From assembly GCA_036013055.1 (NCBI GenBank), contig DASCQM010000015.1, positions 62,001 through 126,000 of the forward strand: a DNA stretch of 64,000 nucleotides. Reading direction: 5' to 3'. The position numbers were made by a program, and so were the translations under genes. Below, one piece after another: positions 27,275 to 36,284 of this stretch. The notes beneath the pieces were generated by a model. It was not told the origin of the DNA and made no database searches. It saw only the letters and a list, made by a program, of their open reading frames with translations. The DNA comes from SHYR01 sp036013055. GTDB lineage: Bacteria; Chloroflexota; Dehalococcoidia; UBA2979. The first letter of the stretch is position 1. Each line of letters opens with the position of its first letter.

Positions 27275-27745
27275 ATGAACGAGCAGGCAGTGATCGAGCG
27301 CATGACGGAGCGGGGCCTGCGCCTTGCCACGGCGGAGTCGACGGTGGGCGGACTGATCGGGCACCTGCTCACCAACGTGCCGGGGTCGTCGAAGGTCTTC
27401 GTCGGCGGTATTACCGCCTACGCCGGCGGCGCGAAGGCCAGCGTGCTGAAGATCGACATGGACACGATCCGCAGCGAGGGCTCGGTCGCCGGCAAGACCG
27501 TCGGGGCGATGGCCGCGAGCGTGCGCGCCGCATTCGACGTCGATGTCGCGGTCTCCGAGTCCGGCATGGCCGCGCCGCGAGACCCGTCACAGCCCGCGAA
27601 GGGTACGTACTACATCGGCATCGAGGCCGAGGGCTACGAGCGCGTTGAGCGCTACGAGTTCGACGGCGACCGTGAGTCGACGAAGCAGCAGGCCGCCGAT
27701 CAGGCGCTGCAACTGGTGCTCGACTACCTCGACAGCACCTCGTGA
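27275..27745 (+). CDS. pncC: CinA C-terminal domain / nicotinamide-nucleotide amidase
   Basis: 156 residues covering only the CinA-C (PncC) domain: LRLATAESTVGGLIGHLLTNVPGSS, FVGGITAYAGGAKASVL and AVSESGMAAPRDPSQPAKGTYYIG. PncC deamidates NMN to NaMN in pyridine nucleotide salvage. TAGGAG precedes the start. The end overlaps the start of the redoxin gene by 4 nt, so the two are translationally coupled. Confidence 0.85.
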   Translation: MNEQAVIERMTERGLRLATAESTVGGLIGHLLTNVPGSSKVFVGGITAYAGGAKASVLKIDMDTIRSEGSVAGKTVGAMAASVRAAFDVDVAVSESGMAAPRDPSQPAKGTYYIGIEAEGYERVERYEFDGDRESTKQQAADQALQLVLDYLDSTS

Positions 27746-28758
27746 CGCAGCCGCCGCAGGAACCGACCGAGGCACCGCAGCCGGTCGCCGCACCCGACCT
27801 CACGACGGGAGAGTGGCTGCAGGGCGACCCGGTGCAGATCCAGGGCAGCGGTCAGCCTGTGCTGATCGACTTCTGGGACTACACCTGCATGAACTGCCTG
27901 CGCACGCTGCCGTACGTCGAGGGGTGGCACCAGCGCTACAAGGATCTCGGGCTGCGCGTCATCGGCGTGCACACGCCGGAGTTCTCCTTCGCGCGTAACC
28001 CGGAGCACGTGCGACGGGCGATCGAGAGCCACGGCATCACGTATCCGGTCGTGCTCGATGCCGACTTCAGCATCTGGAAGTCCTACGAGAACCAGTACTG
28101 GCCCGCCAAGTACTTCGTCGACCAGGCCGGGCTGATCCGCGCGCGGCATTACGGCGAGGGCGGCTATGCCGACTCCGAGGGCTTCCTGCAGACGATGCTG
28201 CGCGAGCAGGATGGCTTCTCCGCCGACCTGCCCGCCGTGATGGACGCCGTGCGCCCGGAAGACGCCGTGGGCGCGGTCTGCTACCGAGTCACGCCTGAGC
28301 TCTACTGCGGCTACCAGCGAGGGTTGATCGGGAACGTCGGTGCGGTCGCGCCGGACAGCCCGATGACGTACACGGACCCGGGCAAGCACGTGGAGGGCAC
28401 GCTCTACCTTGATGGCGACTGGCTGCTCTCGGCCGAGAGCCTGGGCCGGCCCTTCGGCGCGCAGACGCCGAGCCGCACCCACCTCGCGTTCATGGCCGTC
28501 GACGTCAATCTCGTGATGCACCCGCCGATCACCGGTGACGCCGCGAAGGTCCGTGTGCTGCTCGACGGCGAGCCGATCGACGCGTCGATGGCTGGCGATG
28601 ACGTCGTCGATGGGGTCGCGAGCGTCGATATGCCGCGGATGTACAGCCTCGTCAAAGGGGATGACGCGGAGCGGCACGAGCTGGTGCTGGAGACCGAATC
28701 GGATGGTCTGGCCGCGTTCGCATTCACGTTCGCGTCCTGTGTCGTGCCTGCACCGTGA
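27742..28758 (+). CDS. DipZ-like thioredoxin-fold protein with C-terminal beta domain
   Basis: 338 residues, GTG start overlapping pncC. The thioredoxin-like domain has the redox site CMNC (DFWDYTCMNCLRTLPYV) and VIGVHTPEFSFARNPEHVRRA, typical of the C-terminal part of DipZ/cytochrome c biogenesis-type proteins. The second half (HVEGTLYLDGDWLLSAESLG, FMAVDVNLVMHPP) is the carbohydrate-binding-module-like domain found in the same family. The membrane part and a signal peptide are missing, so it would be cytoplasmic. Thiol-disulfide exchange is likely; partner unknown. Confidence 0.85.
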   Translation: MTQPPQEPTEAPQPVAAPDLTTGEWLQGDPVQIQGSGQPVLIDFWDYTCMNCLRTLPYVEGWHQRYKDLGLRVIGVHTPEFSFARNPEHVRRAIESHGITYPVVLDADFSIWKSYENQYWPAKYFVDQAGLIRARHYGEGGYADSEGFLQTMLREQDGFSADLPAVMDAVRPEDAVGAVCYRVTPELYCGYQRGLIGNVGAVAPDSPMTYTDPGKHVEGTLYLDGDWLLSAESLGRPFGAQTPSRTHLAFMAVDVNLVMHPPITGDAAKVRVLLDGEPIDASMAGDDVVDGVASVDMPRMYSLVKGDDAERHELVLETESDGLAAFAFTFASCVVPAP

Positions 28759-28839
28759 GTGATGGCGAATCGGCTTCGGGGTTTGCGGTAAGTCCCTGTA
28801 CTGTGAGAATCCTCAGAAGCGGAACTTCACTGTGACGAA

Positions 28840-29289
28840 ATGCTTGGAGCAGCCCCCCTGGTAGAGCCACGCAACCTCAACGTCTTCTTCGACGTCGACA
28901 ACACGCTGATCATGTGGAACGGCAAGCTGCGCAACCACGTGCGCGATGTCTTCGAGCGCCTGCGCGACGGCGGGCACACCATCTACGTCTGGTCGGGCGT
29001 CGGTATCCGACGCTGGGACATGAAGCGGCACGAGCTCGATGACTTCGTCGAGGAGTACTACATCAAGCCGCTCGACCGGCACCACGAGCGTCTTGAGACG
29101 CTGGGCGTGCCGATGCGGCCGGACTTCGTGATCGATGACCACCGTCAGGTCGTCGATGCCTTCGGCGGCTACCACGTCTCCGACATGCCCGGCGCGGACG
29201 ACGCGGAGCTGCTCGATGCGCTCGCGGCGATCGAGGAGCACGCGGCCTCGGCCGACGATTGGCCAGCCTCGCTGCCGCTGCTCGGGTAG
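28840..29289 (+). CDS. HAD-superfamily-like phosphatase
   Basis: 149 residues. FFDVDNTLIMW matches the HAD motif I (DxDxT), with the nucleophile Asp and the general-acid Asp. YVWSGVG fits motif II, and VIDDHRQVVDAFGG fits motif IV with paired Asp. The short length leaves room for little cap. No clear ribosome site precedes the ATG, so the start could lie a few codons downstream. Substrate unknown. Confidence 0.72.
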   Translation: MLGAAPLVEPRNLNVFFDVDNTLIMWNGKLRNHVRDVFERLRDGGHTIYVWSGVGIRRWDMKRHELDDFVEEYYIKPLDRHHERLETLGVPMRPDFVIDDHRQVVDAFGGYHVSDMPGADDAELLDALAAIEEHAASADDWPASLPLLG

Positions 29290-29302
29290 GCCTACCGGCC
29301 GC

Positions 29303-30067
29303 CTAGCCCCCGGACTGAGCCGACAGGTACTCCCGCAGCATCGTCGCCACGCGGCTGCGCTCCAGCATCGCTGCTGCTCCGGCGCGTTCCGACCCGGAGT
29401 CCGATGCCTCGGCGAATTGCGAGAGAGCCATGCGAGCGCTCGACTCCTGCCCCATGCGCAGCAGCGGCTCGACGATCGACCAGACGGAGACGCCCGAGAG
29501 ACGCTCCGCGTTCGCGGCGACGTACATCGTCCAGTCGAGTGCCCGCTGGCGCATGTCGTAGTGCGAGAAGAGGCGGTAGTCGGGATCCCACAGGTCATCC
29601 GACGTGAAACAATCCGCGTCCCACTCGATCGGGAGCGGGCGGTCTGAGCCCGAGTCGGGGTCGAGCGCGCTCAGCCAGAGCAGCGTCGCGAGCGCGAGCG
29701 ATGACTGGTGGTAGTTCCCGCCGCCGCTGATCGTCCACGAGAACGCGTACGCGTCACTCATCGCGCCCAGCACGCGCTCGTCGATTGAGAGTCCCGCGCC
29801 GAGCAGGGTGCGCGTCACGAGCAGATGGCCGATGAAGCGGGCGTCGTCGCCCTCAGCCGTCTCGCCGGTCGGCAGCGTGAGCGATGCCTCCGCGTCTTCG
29901 GCGAAGCAGGCGAACGTGTACTGCTGCCCGCAGTCGCGACGAATCGCGCCGGGCTGATTCTGCGTCTCGATCAGGCGGTCGAGATCCGACGGGTCATCGA
30001 CCCTGCCACCGTCGCGAACCTGCGGCCAGAGGCGCAGTGCCAGGTCAATGATCTCGCTCTCACTCAT
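29303..30067 (-). CDS. Hypothetical protein
   Basis: 254 residues from ATG 30067 (the frame opens at 30103). Soluble and mostly helical in appearance, with no signal peptide. Notable stretches: DCGQQYTFACFAEDAEASL, AYAFSWTISGGGNYHQSSLALATLLWLSAL, RLFSHYDMRQRALDWTMYVAANAERLSG. Four Cys residues show no metal-site pattern. No family is recognised. It is divergent from the DUF192 lipoprotein gene. Confidence 0.7.
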   Translation of the reverse strand: MSESEIIDLALRLWPQVRDGGRVDDPSDLDRLIETQNQPGAIRRDCGQQYTFACFAEDAEASLTLPTGETAEGDDARFIGHLLVTRTLLGAGLSIDERVLGAMSDAYAFSWTISGGGNYHQSSLALATLLWLSALDPDSGSDRPLPIEWDADCFTSDDLWDPDYRLFSHYDMRQRALDWTMYVAANAERLSGVSVWSIVEPLLRMGQESSARMALSQFAEASDSGSERAGAAAMLERSRVATMLREYLSAQSGG

Positions 30068-30174
30068 GGCTGGAAGCTTCAAATGCGGCGATTGCTGTGT
30101 CAATGCACGCAGGCGAGCAGCGCGTGTCAGGGCCGCCGGATCATCGAATGGTGGCCGAACGAGACGGCGCCCCC

Positions 30175-30180
30175 TACGAT
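30175..30180 (+). promoter_or_regulatory. -10 element for leaderless DUF192 mRNA
   Basis: TACGAT followed by exactly 6 nt and the GTG at 30187; no ribosome site in between. Confidence 0.55.
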
Positions 30181-30186
30181 CGCGAC

Positions 30187-30810
30187 GTGCCGAATCCGCT
30201 TCTCCGATTAATCCGCGTCGCTGCGCTTGTCACCGTCGCGCTGGCTGTGGCGTGCAGTGGTGACGATGCCCCGCCCGCGGACGCGTCCCCATCGACGACC
30301 GCAGTAGCAACTGCTGCGGCGACGGCCACTGCGACATCGACGTCCGCTCCCACCGCCGCGCCGACGGCGACGCCCGGCGAGGCCGAGGTCGTAGCTTCGA
30401 CCGCGAGCATCCCGACCGCCGAGCTCGGCATCATCGAGTTCACGCGGGCCGATGGCGTGGTATTCGCGCTGCCCGTGGAGGCGCCGTCCGCGCGCGAGTT
30501 CAGCATCGGGCTCTCGGGACGTCGGACGCTCGGTGAGCCGGGGGTGCCGCGTGGGATGCTCTTCCGCTACTCGGAGGAGCGACAGGGCGCGTTCTGGATG
30601 AAGAACACGCACATCGACCTGGCGATCGCGTTCGTCTCGACTGAGGGAGTGATCGTCGATATCCGGGAGATGGTGGCGGAATCGCTCGACCTCGTCACCC
30701 CGAGCGCGCGCTACATCGATGCGGTCGAGGCGCCGTCGGGCTGGTACGCCGAGCGCGGCATCGATGTCGGCGCGACGATGCGACTGCTCTTCTCGCTGCC
30801 TGCCGACTAG
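30187..30810 (+). CDS. DUF192-domain lipoprotein
   Basis: 207 residues from GTG 30187. The signal peptide ends in a lipobox LAVAC. A short Ala/Thr/Pro linker leads to a DUF192 domain: EFSIGLSGRRTLGEPGVPRGMLFRYSEE, AFWMKNTHIDLAIAFV, and SARYIDAVEAPSGWYAERGI. DUF192 proteins are small extracytoplasmic beta-barrels of unknown biochemical role. The GTG is favoured over the 30097 start because the signal peptide begins right there and a TACGAT lies 6 nt upstream. Confidence 0.85.
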   Translation: MPNPLLRLIRVAALVTVALAVACSGDDAPPADASPSTTAVATAAATATATSTSAPTAAPTATPGEAEVVASTASIPTAELGIIEFTRADGVVFALPVEAPSAREFSIGLSGRRTLGEPGVPRGMLFRYSEERQGAFWMKNTHIDLAIAFVSTEGVIVDIREMVAESLDLVTPSARYIDAVEAPSGWYAERGIDVGATMRLLFSLPAD

Positions 30811-30845
30811 CTTGCCGACGCAGCGCAATCTCGCGCGGCGCTCGC

Positions 30846-30851
30846 TATACT
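30846..30851 (+). promoter_or_regulatory. -10 element (TATACT) of the dienelactone hydrolase gene
   Basis: TATACT 53 nt before the ATG at 30904; no convincing -35 at 17 bp. A near-identical GCTATACT occurs upstream of nurA. Confidence 0.4.
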
Positions 30852-30903
30852 GCGCCGACTCGCCATCGCGGGTTAGCAACACGACAGACAGCGAGGGGAT
30901 CCA

Positions 30904-31569
30904 ATGTCTGACACAACCTTTGAGCACAATGGTGTCTCGGTCAGCGGCTATATCGCGGAGCCTTCGGGCGACGCGAAGGGCGGGCTGATCGTGATCCAGG
31001 AGTGGTGGGGCCTGAACGATGACATCAAGGGCATCGCCGACCGCTACGCCGCGGAGGGCTTCGTCGCCTTCGCGCCGGACATGTATCACGGCGACATGAG
31101 CACCGAGCCGGATGAGGCACGGAAGCTGGCGATGGCGCTGGACCGCGATATCGCCGGTCGCGAGCTCGATGCCGCGATCGAGCACCTGAAGGCTGAGCAC
31201 GGCGTCGCCAAGGTCGGCAGCGTCGGCTACTGCATGGGTGGCAGCCTGACGCTCGGCACCGCGACGCGCCCGACATCGACGGTGGACGCGATCCACGCCT
31301 ACTACGGCGCGCCGCGGCTGACGCCCGACGAGATCGCCTCGATCAGCGTGCCCGTGATGGGGTCGTATGGCGGCGAGGACCAGGGCATCCCGGCCGAGCT
31401 TGTGAACGAGTTCCAGCAGGCGCTTGATGCGCAGGGAACGCCGAACGACATCAAGATCTACGAGGGTGCCGCGCACTCCTTCTTCAACGCCGGTCCGGCG
31501 CACCACGAGGAAGCATCGCAGGACTCGTGGACGCGATCGGTGTCGTGGTTCACCGAGCACCTCGCTTAG
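30904..31569 (+). CDS. Dienelactone hydrolase family protein
   Basis: 221 residues, alpha/beta-hydrolase fold. The Cys nucleophile elbow GSVGYCMGGSL is typical of carboxymethylenebutenolidases; Asp and His of the triad fit YGGEDQGIP and GAAHSFF. The N-terminal VIQEWWGLNDDIKGIADRYAAEG is characteristic of the family. GAGGGGATCC precedes the ATG. It probably opens lactone or ester rings in aromatic or ketoacid metabolism; the exact substrate is uncertain. Confidence 0.9.
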   Translation: MSDTTFEHNGVSVSGYIAEPSGDAKGGLIVIQEWWGLNDDIKGIADRYAAEGFVAFAPDMYHGDMSTEPDEARKLAMALDRDIAGRELDAAIEHLKAEHGVAKVGSVGYCMGGSLTLGTATRPTSTVDAIHAYYGAPRLTPDEIASISVPVMGSYGGEDQGIPAELVNEFQQALDAQGTPNDIKIYEGAAHSFFNAGPAHHEEASQDSWTRSVSWFTEHLA

Positions 31570-31588
31570 GGCGCGAGATCGAGCGTCG

Positions 31589-32107
31589 CTAGTACCAGTC
31601 GTCCTCGATCACCTTCGAGGCGTGGCGCGCGAGCGTGACGAGGATCTGCTCCTGCTCGTCGCTGAACAGCCGTCCTCGTGAGCGGTCGGTGACGTAGAGT
31701 GCCCCACGCACCTCGCCGCCCGCCCACAGCGGCACGCCGAGGAACGCCCGCATCTCCGGGTGTCGCGGCGGGAAGCCGAACGCGCGCTCGTGCTGTTCGA
31801 CGTTCTCGATGTGTACCGGTCGGCCATCGGCCCGCAGCGAACCCAGCGGGCCGTGGCCCTGCGGCGGCGTGCGCAGGCCGCCAAGCTCCTCGCTGCTCAG
31901 CCCGGACGTGATGAACCCGATCGTGCGGTCGCCACTGTCCGTCACCGCGAGCGCCGCGTAGCGCGCCGAGGTCAGCGAGCGGGCGAGGTCGGCGACGATT
32001 TGCAGCGCGTCGTCCGGCCGGTGGCGTTCGGGCAGGCGGCGTAAGCGCTGTGAGAGCGCCCGCAGGGCACGCGTCTCGGGGTCACGTCGGAGGAGTGTGA
32101 GCCGCAC
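31589..32107 (-). CDS. GAF-domain protein
   Basis: 172 residues. One GAF domain covers most of the protein: LQIVADLARSLTSARYAALAVTD, HPEMRAFLGVPLWAGGEVRGALYVTDR and GRLFSDEQEQILVTLARHASKVIED. The N-terminus is Arg-rich and helical (LRALSQRLRRLPERH). With no output domain it may sense a small ligand or redox state and act on a partner kinase. A TAGCCT -10 lies exactly 6 nt before its GTG, so it is transcribed separately from the thiamine operon upstream. Confidence 0.84.
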   Translation of the reverse strand: MRLTLLRRDPETRALRALSQRLRRLPERHRPDDALQIVADLARSLTSARYAALAVTDSGDRTIGFITSGLSSEELGGLRTPPQGHGPLGSLRADGRPVHIENVEQHERAFGFPPRHPEMRAFLGVPLWAGGEVRGALYVTDRSRGRLFSDEQEQILVTLARHASKVIEDDWY

Positions 32108-32113
32108 GAGTGC

Positions 32114-32119
32114 AGGCTA
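32114..32119 (-). promoter_or_regulatory. -10 element for leaderless GAF-gene mRNA
   Basis: TAGCCT on the minus strand, 6 nt before the GTG at 32107. It overlaps the last codons of the thiQ-like gene. Confidence 0.45.
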
Positions 32120-33223
32120 CTGCATGGTGGCGCCTGTGGTGGCATCGTCCGCGCTGGATTCGTCTGCCTCGGCGTCGTCAGCGTCGAAGAAGCGCAGCGT
32201 TTGCGCGTCGATCGCCAGCGCCACCGTCTCGCCTTCCGAGGGACGTGCGACGCCGCGCCATCGCGCCTCGATGCTGCGACGCCCGGCGATCGAGACGTCG
32301 AGCACCGCCGACGGCCCGTCCGGGCGGCTGTGCTGCACGGTCGCACGGATCGTGTGGCTGTCGCCGGCTGCGGTCGGCACCGCTTCGATGCTCGATGGGT
32401 GCGCCATCACGACCACGCCGCGTCCGGCGAGCGGCTCGGGGACGTCGGTCGCGATCGAGCCCGCGCCGGCTTCGACGATGCGCGTGCGCTCGCGGATGCC
32501 CCGGAGCAGCGTCACGTAGCCGACCATGCGCGCGATCCGCGCCGTCTGCGGGTGCGCGAGCACGTCGCTGAGCGGCCCCGCCTGCAGCACGCGCCCCTCG
32601 CCCATGATCACGAGATCGTCGGCGATCGCGATCGCGTCGCGCAGGTCGTGGCTGACCATCACCGACGTCGTGTGTAGCGAGGTGAGGATTGTGCGCAGCT
32701 GGACGCGCAGATCTTGCTTCAGGCTCTCGTCGAGTGCGCCGAGCGGCTCGTCGAGCAACAGCACACCGGGCTCGGGTGCGAGCGTGCGTGCGAGCGCGAC
32801 GCGCTGACGCTCACCGCCGGAGAGCTCGTGCATCTGCCGGATGCCGTGGTCGCGCAGGTCGATCAGCGCCAGCAGGTCGCTGACACGCTGGTCGCGCTGG
32901 GGCGTCGGCCAGTTCGCCATGCGCAGCCCGAACTCGATGTTCCGGCGCACGTCGAGGTGCGGGAAGAGCGCCAGTTCCTGGAACATCAGGCCGACGCCGC
33001 GCTGGTGAGGCGGGCTGCCGAGGATCGAGCGGCCATCGATCAGCACATCCCCTGCGTGCGGCGATTCGAGTCCAGCGATCACGCGCAACGCGGTGGTCTT
33101 GCCGCAGCCCGATGGGCCGAGCAGGGCGACGGTGCGCCCATCCTCGACGGTGAAGGAGGCGTCGTTGAGTGCGGCGACGTCGCCGTAGCGGTGCGTCAGC
33201 GCCTGCACGCTCAGCGTCGCCAT
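32117..33223 (-). CDS. thiQ: Thiamine ABC transporter ATP-binding protein (ThiQ-like)
   Basis: 368 residues. Walker A GPSGCGKTT, Q-loop FQELALFPHL, signature LSGGERQRVALARTL, Walker B VLLLDEPLGALD and H-loop VSHD are all present. A C-terminal TOBE-like region (RGVVVMAHPSSIEAV, EARWRGVARPSEGETVALAI) makes it longer than E. coli ThiQ and like other spermidine/iron-type importers. It is the third gene behind a TPP riboswitch and follows the permease by about 48 nt, so the substrate is taken to be thiamine or a precursor. Confidence 0.88.
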   Translation of the reverse strand: MATLSVQALTHRYGDVAALNDASFTVEDGRTVALLGPSGCGKTTALRVIAGLESPHAGDVLIDGRSILGSPPHQRGVGLMFQELALFPHLDVRRNIEFGLRMANWPTPQRDQRVSDLLALIDLRDHGIRQMHELSGGERQRVALARTLAPEPGVLLLDEPLGALDESLKQDLRVQLRTILTSLHTTSVMVSHDLRDAIAIADDLVIMGEGRVLQAGPLSDVLAHPQTARIARMVGYVTLLRGIRERTRIVEAGAGSIATDVPEPLAGRGVVVMAHPSSIEAVPTAAGDSHTIRATVQHSRPDGPSAVLDVSIAGRRSIEARWRGVARPSEGETVALAIDAQTLRFFDADDAEADESSADDATTGATMQ

Positions 33224-33271
33224 GGGTGACCGATCGTTCGCTGGCGACGCAGCGACTGAGCAGGGCGCGGC

Positions 33272-34954
33272 TTAGAAGGGCGAGACATCGCGGTACCTCA
33301 ATCGCTCGATCGCGAGGAAGCTCGATGTCGTGACGACCAGCAGCACGACTGACATCGCGAGAGCGCGCCCGAGATTCGCCTCGCCCGGCCGGCCCAGCGC
33401 CTCGAAGATCGCGATCGGCATCGTCGCGAATTCCTGCCGTCGTAGCAGCAGCGTCGCGCCGAATTCGCCGAGTGAGATCGCGAGCGCGAAGACGGCGCCT
33501 GCGAGCAGCGCGCGCGACGCGATCGGCAGTTCGACGAGCCGCCAGACGCGCCACGGCGACGCGCCGAGCATGCGCGCCGCTTCCGGCACTCGCGGGTCGA
33601 TACCGCGCAGCACCGCCAGTACGGCGCGCAGCACGAACGGGTAGGCGATCAGCGCATGCGCCGCGAGTACCAGCCACGCCGAGCCGCGCAGGTCATACCA
33701 GCCGCGGTTGAACGTTGTCAGGTAACCGAAGCCGAGCACGACGGCAGGAACGGCCAGCGGCAGCATCAGTGCGCCGTCGAGCAGCGGCGTCAGTCGGCCC
33801 GTCGAGCGCGCGATCGCGGTCGCCGCGGCGGTGCCGACGATGACTGCGATCAGCGTCGCGCCGACCGCGAAGGTGAGACTCCAGCGCACCGCGTTCAGCG
33901 GCTCGATGTAGGAGACGCGGCCGGTCTCCTCGAAGAGGCGCGTGAAGTTCGCGCCCGTCAGCGCTCCGTCGCCGCCGATCGTGAACGCGCCGTGGATGAG
34001 AGCGGCGATCGGCGCGAGCACGAGCAGCCCGAGTGTCGCAGCGACCGCGATCATCAAGCCGCGCTCTGCCATCGATGTCGCGGCGAACGGCTTCGCGCGG
34101 TCGGTACGCAGTGCCTGTGTGACGGCGGCGCGACGCTGTAGCGAGGAGTAGAGCGTGAGCGCGGCGAGCGTGGTGCCGAGCTGCACGAGCGCGAGGATCG
34201 AGGCTGCCGGCAGTTCCACGAGCCGCGTCGCGAGGCGGTAGATCGAGACCTCGAGCGTATCGAGCGGGCCGCCCATGAAGCGCCCCCCGGCGCCGAGCAC
34301 CAGTACGACGCCAAACGAGGTGAACGCGAACGTGAAGACGAGCGCCGCCGCCGAGGCGATCGCGGGGGAGAGCGCGGGCAGCGTGACGTGCCGGAACGTT
34401 GCCCAGCGCCCGGCGCCGAGCAGCCGCGCCGCCTCCTCCGTCTGCGCGTCGAGGTTCGCCCAGACGCCTGAGACGAGCCGGATCACGATCGAGACGTTGT
34501 AGAAGGCGTGCGCCAGCAGGATCACCCAGATCGTGCCGAGCGCGTCGACCCTCGCGAGGCCGAACGAGGCGAGCAGGTCGTTGAGCCAACCTCGCGGTCC
34601 GAGCAACTGGCTGAACGCGAGCGCCACGACCAGCGTTGGCATCACGAATGGCGCGGTGACGAGTGCCTTAGCGAGCGCGCGCCCTGGGAAGCGGATCAGT
34701 GCGAAGACATATGCCGCCGGGATGCCAATCGCGAGTGCGAGCACCGTCGACGCCAGCGCCTGACCGGTCGTGAATGCGAGCCGCCCCCAGTAGAAGCGGT
34801 CACCGAGCACATCGACGACCACGCTGGACGAGAGCGATCCGTCCGGCGCGACCCCGCGCCAGAACATTGCGGCCAGCGGCCAGAGCAGGAACGGGACGAC
34901 CAGCGCCAGCGCCGGGATCGCCCAGCGCCAGCCAGTGGTCGAGCGGCGCTGCAT
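33272..34954 (-). CDS. thiP: Thiamine ABC transporter permease (ThiP-like)
   Basis: 560 residues from ATG 34954, which overlaps the binding-protein stop as TGATG. About 12 membrane segments form two fused permease halves, each with an EAA-type loop: EEAARLLGAGRWATFRHVTLPAL and EAARMLGASPWRVWRLVELPI. This duplicated layout is typical of ThiP and iron(III) permeases. The assignment to thiamine rests on the riboswitch and on the binding protein. Confidence 0.9.
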   Translation of the reverse strand: MQRRSTTGWRWAIPALALVVPFLLWPLAAMFWRGVAPDGSLSSSVVVDVLGDRFYWGRLAFTTGQALASTVLALAIGIPAAYVFALIRFPGRALAKALVTAPFVMPTLVVALAFSQLLGPRGWLNDLLASFGLARVDALGTIWVILLAHAFYNVSIVIRLVSGVWANLDAQTEEAARLLGAGRWATFRHVTLPALSPAIASAAALVFTFAFTSFGVVLVLGAGGRFMGGPLDTLEVSIYRLATRLVELPAASILALVQLGTTLAALTLYSSLQRRAAVTQALRTDRAKPFAATSMAERGLMIAVAATLGLLVLAPIAALIHGAFTIGGDGALTGANFTRLFEETGRVSYIEPLNAVRWSLTFAVGATLIAVIVGTAAATAIARSTGRLTPLLDGALMLPLAVPAVVLGFGYLTTFNRGWYDLRGSAWLVLAAHALIAYPFVLRAVLAVLRGIDPRVPEAARMLGASPWRVWRLVELPIASRALLAGAVFALAISLGEFGATLLLRRQEFATMPIAIFEALGRPGEANLGRALAMSVVLLVVTTSSFLAIERLRYRDVSPF

Positions 34955-36003
34955 CACCGCCGCATGATCTCCGTCCACTCGCGGATCCAGCCATCGATCT
35001 CGTCCTGATCGACATCGATCTCGGCCGCTTCAACATCGACGTTGGCCCACTGCCACCAGTCGGGCGTTTCGACGTCCGGGATCACCGGGTAGACGAACAT
35101 CGTCGATGGGATCTGCGACTGGAACGCGTTCGAGAGCATGTGGTCGATGAACGCGCGGGCAAGGCCCGGATGCTCGGCTCCGCGCAGCACGCCAGCGGCT
35201 TCGACCTGCCGGAAGAGCGGGCCCGGGATCACGTTCGACGTCGGGGGCTCATCGACGGGTGGGTCGGCGAAGAAGAACTCCGCCGCCGGGCTCGTCGTGT
35301 ACGAGACGACGAGCGGACGATCGCCGCCCCAGTGCGAGAAGTGCGTGTAGTAGGCGTCAGACCAACCATCGGTGACCATCACGTCGTTCGCGCGCAGGTC
35401 GCGCCAGAAATCCTGCCAGTCGCCGTCGCCGAAGTGCGCGACGGTCGAGGCGAGGAACTGGAGCCCCGGCGACGAGGTTGCTGGATCCTCGACGACGAGC
35501 TTCCCGCGCCAGCTCTCGTCAGTCAGTTCCTCGAAGCTCGTCGGTGCGGGCAGCCCCGCAGCGCGGTCGAGATTGAGGTTGACGTAGCCGAAGTCGGTGG
35601 GCGTCACGGTCTTCGTGTCGCCGAACTGATCGCGGATGTCCCCGGGGATCTCGCCGCGGCGGCTTGCCGTGAACGAGCAGAACACGTCCGCGTCGTCGGC
35701 CCGCTGGTAGCTGAGGTTGTCGACCCCGAATAGCACGTCCGCTTCCGGGTTGCCCGCGCTCAGGATGGCGCGGTTCACCACCTGGTTCGCGTCTCCTCCC
35801 TGAAGGAAGGTGACGGTGACCCCGTGCTGCTGCTCGAAGGCCGCGATCACCTCGTCGGTGGCGTCGAACGAGTCGTGCGTGAGCACGATCAGTGTGTCGC
35901 CGGTCGGGGATTCGTCGGGGCATGCTCCGTCGTCGTCGCGACTGCACGCCGCAAGCAGCAGCGCAGTCGCGACGAAGGCGACAAGTATTGATTTGGCTCG
36001 CAT
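34954..36003 (-). CDS. thiB: Thiamine ABC transporter substrate-binding lipoprotein (ThiB-like)
   Basis: 349 residues. The signal peptide ends at a lipobox LLAAC (C20), so it is a membrane-anchored binding protein. The family signature TLIVLTHDSFDATDEVIAAFEQQ...LQGGDANQVVNRAILSAGNPEADVLFGVDN is that of TbpA/ThiB, and the pocket aromatics (YYTHFSHWGG, YTTSPAAEF) are kept. GGGAAGGA precedes the ATG. It is the first gene after the TPP riboswitch. Confidence 0.93.
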   Translation of the reverse strand: MRAKSILVAFVATALLLAACSRDDDGACPDESPTGDTLIVLTHDSFDATDEVIAAFEQQHGVTVTFLQGGDANQVVNRAILSAGNPEADVLFGVDNLSYQRADDADVFCSFTASRRGEIPGDIRDQFGDTKTVTPTDFGYVNLNLDRAAGLPAPTSFEELTDESWRGKLVVEDPATSSPGLQFLASTVAHFGDGDWQDFWRDLRANDVMVTDGWSDAYYTHFSHWGGDRPLVVSYTTSPAAEFFFADPPVDEPPTSNVIPGPLFRQVEAAGVLRGAEHPGLARAFIDHMLSNAFQSQIPSTMFVYPVIPDVETPDWWQWANVDVEAAEIDVDQDEIDGWIREWTEIMRR

Positions 36004-36106
36004 CTCAGGGTCCTTCCCTGTGCTGCGAGACCGCTGCCTGATGTAGTTGTGATTGCCGCTCTCGGGGATCGGGCTCAGCCGGCCTGATTGTCCCTCGGGG
36101 CGAATA

Positions 36107-36194
36107 ACCGCAGTTCCTACGCACGTACAAACGTGATCAGGTTCCAGGGGTTGGCGGTCTGTCCGCCTCTCAGCCCGAAGGCACCCCCAGCGGT
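36107..36194 (-). promoter_or_regulatory. TPP (thiamine pyrophosphate) riboswitch
   Basis: On the minus strand the aptamer reads GGGGGTGCC, GGCTGAGA, a GGCGG/CCGCC P3a hairpin, ACCCCTG, GAACCTGATC and GCGTAGGAA in the conserved THI-box order. ACCGC (36190-36194) pairs with GCGGT (36107-36111) as P1. It lies about 100 nt before thiB. TPP binding is expected to switch off the transporter operon. No clear intrinsic terminator is seen between aptamer and gene, so control at translation is more likely. Confidence 0.96.
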
Positions 36195-36284
36195 CTCCTT
36201 ACGGATGACGGGGGCAGGGTTGCACCGCCCTCGACGGACGTCAAGCAGCGATCGAGGGGCGGACGCCGGCGCCGGTGGGACGCG

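Noticed and set aside
26030..27364. 444-codon minus-strand frame
   Set aside because: Shadow of the second CoA-transferase gene; repetitive Arg/His/Leu composition and no start signal.
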